Assembly (NCBI GenBank): GCA_021785235.1
Contig: JAJYGB010000165.1
Coordinates: forward strand, 1 to 6,159
Direction of reading: 5' to 3'
Source: Bacteroidota bacterium
GTDB lineage: Bacteria > Bacteroidota > Kryptoniia > Kryptoniales > JAKASW01
Length of the DNA: 6,159 bases
Each line of letters starts with the position of its first letter. Within the stretch, counting starts at the first letter, position 1. The notes beneath the pieces were generated by a model. The model worked only from the letters and a program-made list of their open reading frames with translations. It was not told where the DNA came from and did no database searches. This document shows positions 5,641-6,159 of the stretch, in pieces. The position numbers and the translations under genes are program-made.

Positions 5641-6159
5641 ATGAATAAAGAATATTCTGCGATTGTATTCGATCTGGGGAATGTGCTTCTGCCGTTCGAT
5701 TACAAAATAATTCTGGAAAACCTCGATGAAGTCGAGAAAGGCCTGGGCGAGAAGTTTGCCCTGTTCTATAAAAACAACTACGACGTCCACAGAAAATTCG
5801 AGCGGGGAGACCTTTCAACGGAGGAATTTACCGACATTATGCTCGATGTGCTCGAGCATAAAGTTTCGAAGGAGAAGTTTTACGAGATATATTCGAACAT
5901 GTTTTCCGTGAACAGAGAGCTCGTGGCGGTCCTCCCCATGCTGAAGAAGAACTACCGGCTGGTACTGCTCTCGAATACGAACGACATCCACCAGAGGTAC
6001 GGGTGGCAGGATAACCAGTTCCTGAGACTGTTCGATAAGCTTGTGCTGTCGCACAAGGTAGGGGCCGTAAAGCCGGAGGAGAAGATATACCGCGCGGTGG
6101 AGGCTTTTACGCACGCCCCTCCGGGAAGCCATTTCTATATCGACGATATTCCCGAATAC
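5641..6159 (+). CDS. HAD-superfamily hydrolase, YihX-like phosphatase (3' end cut by window)
   Basis: The reading frame is open for 173 codons from the ATG to the window end; the C-terminus, probably 30-40 residues, is missing. HAD motifs appear in order: motif I FDLGNVLLPFD with nucleophile Asp11, motif II LVLLSNTN with Ser111, motif III around Lys144 in GAVKPEEKIY, and motif IV FYIDD with Asp168/Asp169. Gly13 occupies the position that is Asp in many HAD phosphatases. A D-x-G-N motif I is typical of the YihX-like (glucose-1-phosphatase) subgroup, so a small phosphorylated sugar or metabolite is the likely substrate. The segment between motifs I and II (about 20-105) is a helical C1-type cap. 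There is no signal peptide, so it is cytoplasmic, unlike its neighbours. Superfamily is certain; substrate is inference. Confidence 0.93.
   Translation, partial: MNKEYSAIVFDLGNVLLPFDYKIILENLDEVEKGLGEKFALFYKNNYDVHRKFERGDLSTEEFTDIMLDVLEHKVSKEKFYEIYSNMFSVNRELVAVLPMLKKNYRLVLLSNTNDIHQRYGWQDNQFLRLFDKLVLSHKVGAVKPEEKIYRAVEAFTHAPPGSHFYIDDIPEY

Noticed and set aside
5815..6132. 105-codon minus-strand frame at the right end
   Set aside because: Antisense to the HAD gene, whose four catalytic motifs are intact in the plus-strand frame.
1..6159. CRISPR array, tRNA, rRNA, insertion sequence or prophage
   Set aside because: No regularly spaced direct repeats, cloverleaf, rRNA-like stretch, terminal inverted repeats, transposase or phage protein was seen on either strand.

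Overview
The window has the look of a Bacteroidota/Ignavibacteriota (Chlorobi–Bacteroidetes group) chromosome. The strongest clue is a DUF4835/PorD-type protein, a family tied to the type IX secretion system (T9SS) of that group. It is followed by a PorV/PorQ-like (UPF0164-like) outer-membrane protein and by a large protein joining a ComEA-like helix-hairpin-helix (HhH) domain to a predicted outer-membrane beta-barrel, an architecture I associate with the same group. Base composition looks balanced to mildly GC-rich by eye, which suits an environmental Ignavibacteria-like lineage better than an AT-rich Flavobacterium. The exact lineage is inference.

Layout. Positions 1-63 hold the probable 3' tail of an upstream gene, followed by a bidirectional intrinsic terminator (64-91). 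A minus-strand gene (114-833) encodes a Ser/Thr- and Trp-rich lipoprotein of unknown function. A divergent intergenic region (834-1027) contains repeated TTGCC/GGCAA half-sites and a candidate pair of overlapping divergent promoters. Three plus-strand genes follow: the DUF4835/PorD-like protein (1028-1909), the PorV-like barrel (1998-2885) and the HhH-barrel protein (2897-4846). The last two are 11 bp apart and surely co-transcribed. A convergent minus-strand gene (4851-5546), only 4 bp from the HhH stop codon, encodes an exported protein with a CxxC motif and a DxDxDG loop. After a 94-bp divergent gap, a HAD-superfamily phosphatase (5641 onward) is cut by the window end.

How the genes may work together. 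All five complete gene products carry export signals (one lipoprotein signal, four signal peptides), so the window is an envelope-biogenesis neighbourhood. The three-gene plus-strand cluster would make one periplasmic or envelope-associated T9SS-linked factor and two outer-membrane barrels, the larger carrying a putative nucleic-acid-binding HhH domain on its exported N-terminal side. This is the most interesting part of the window. It could be a secretion-related or DNA-handling outer-membrane module, but the sequence alone does not show which. No tRNA, rRNA, CRISPR array, insertion sequence or phage gene was seen.
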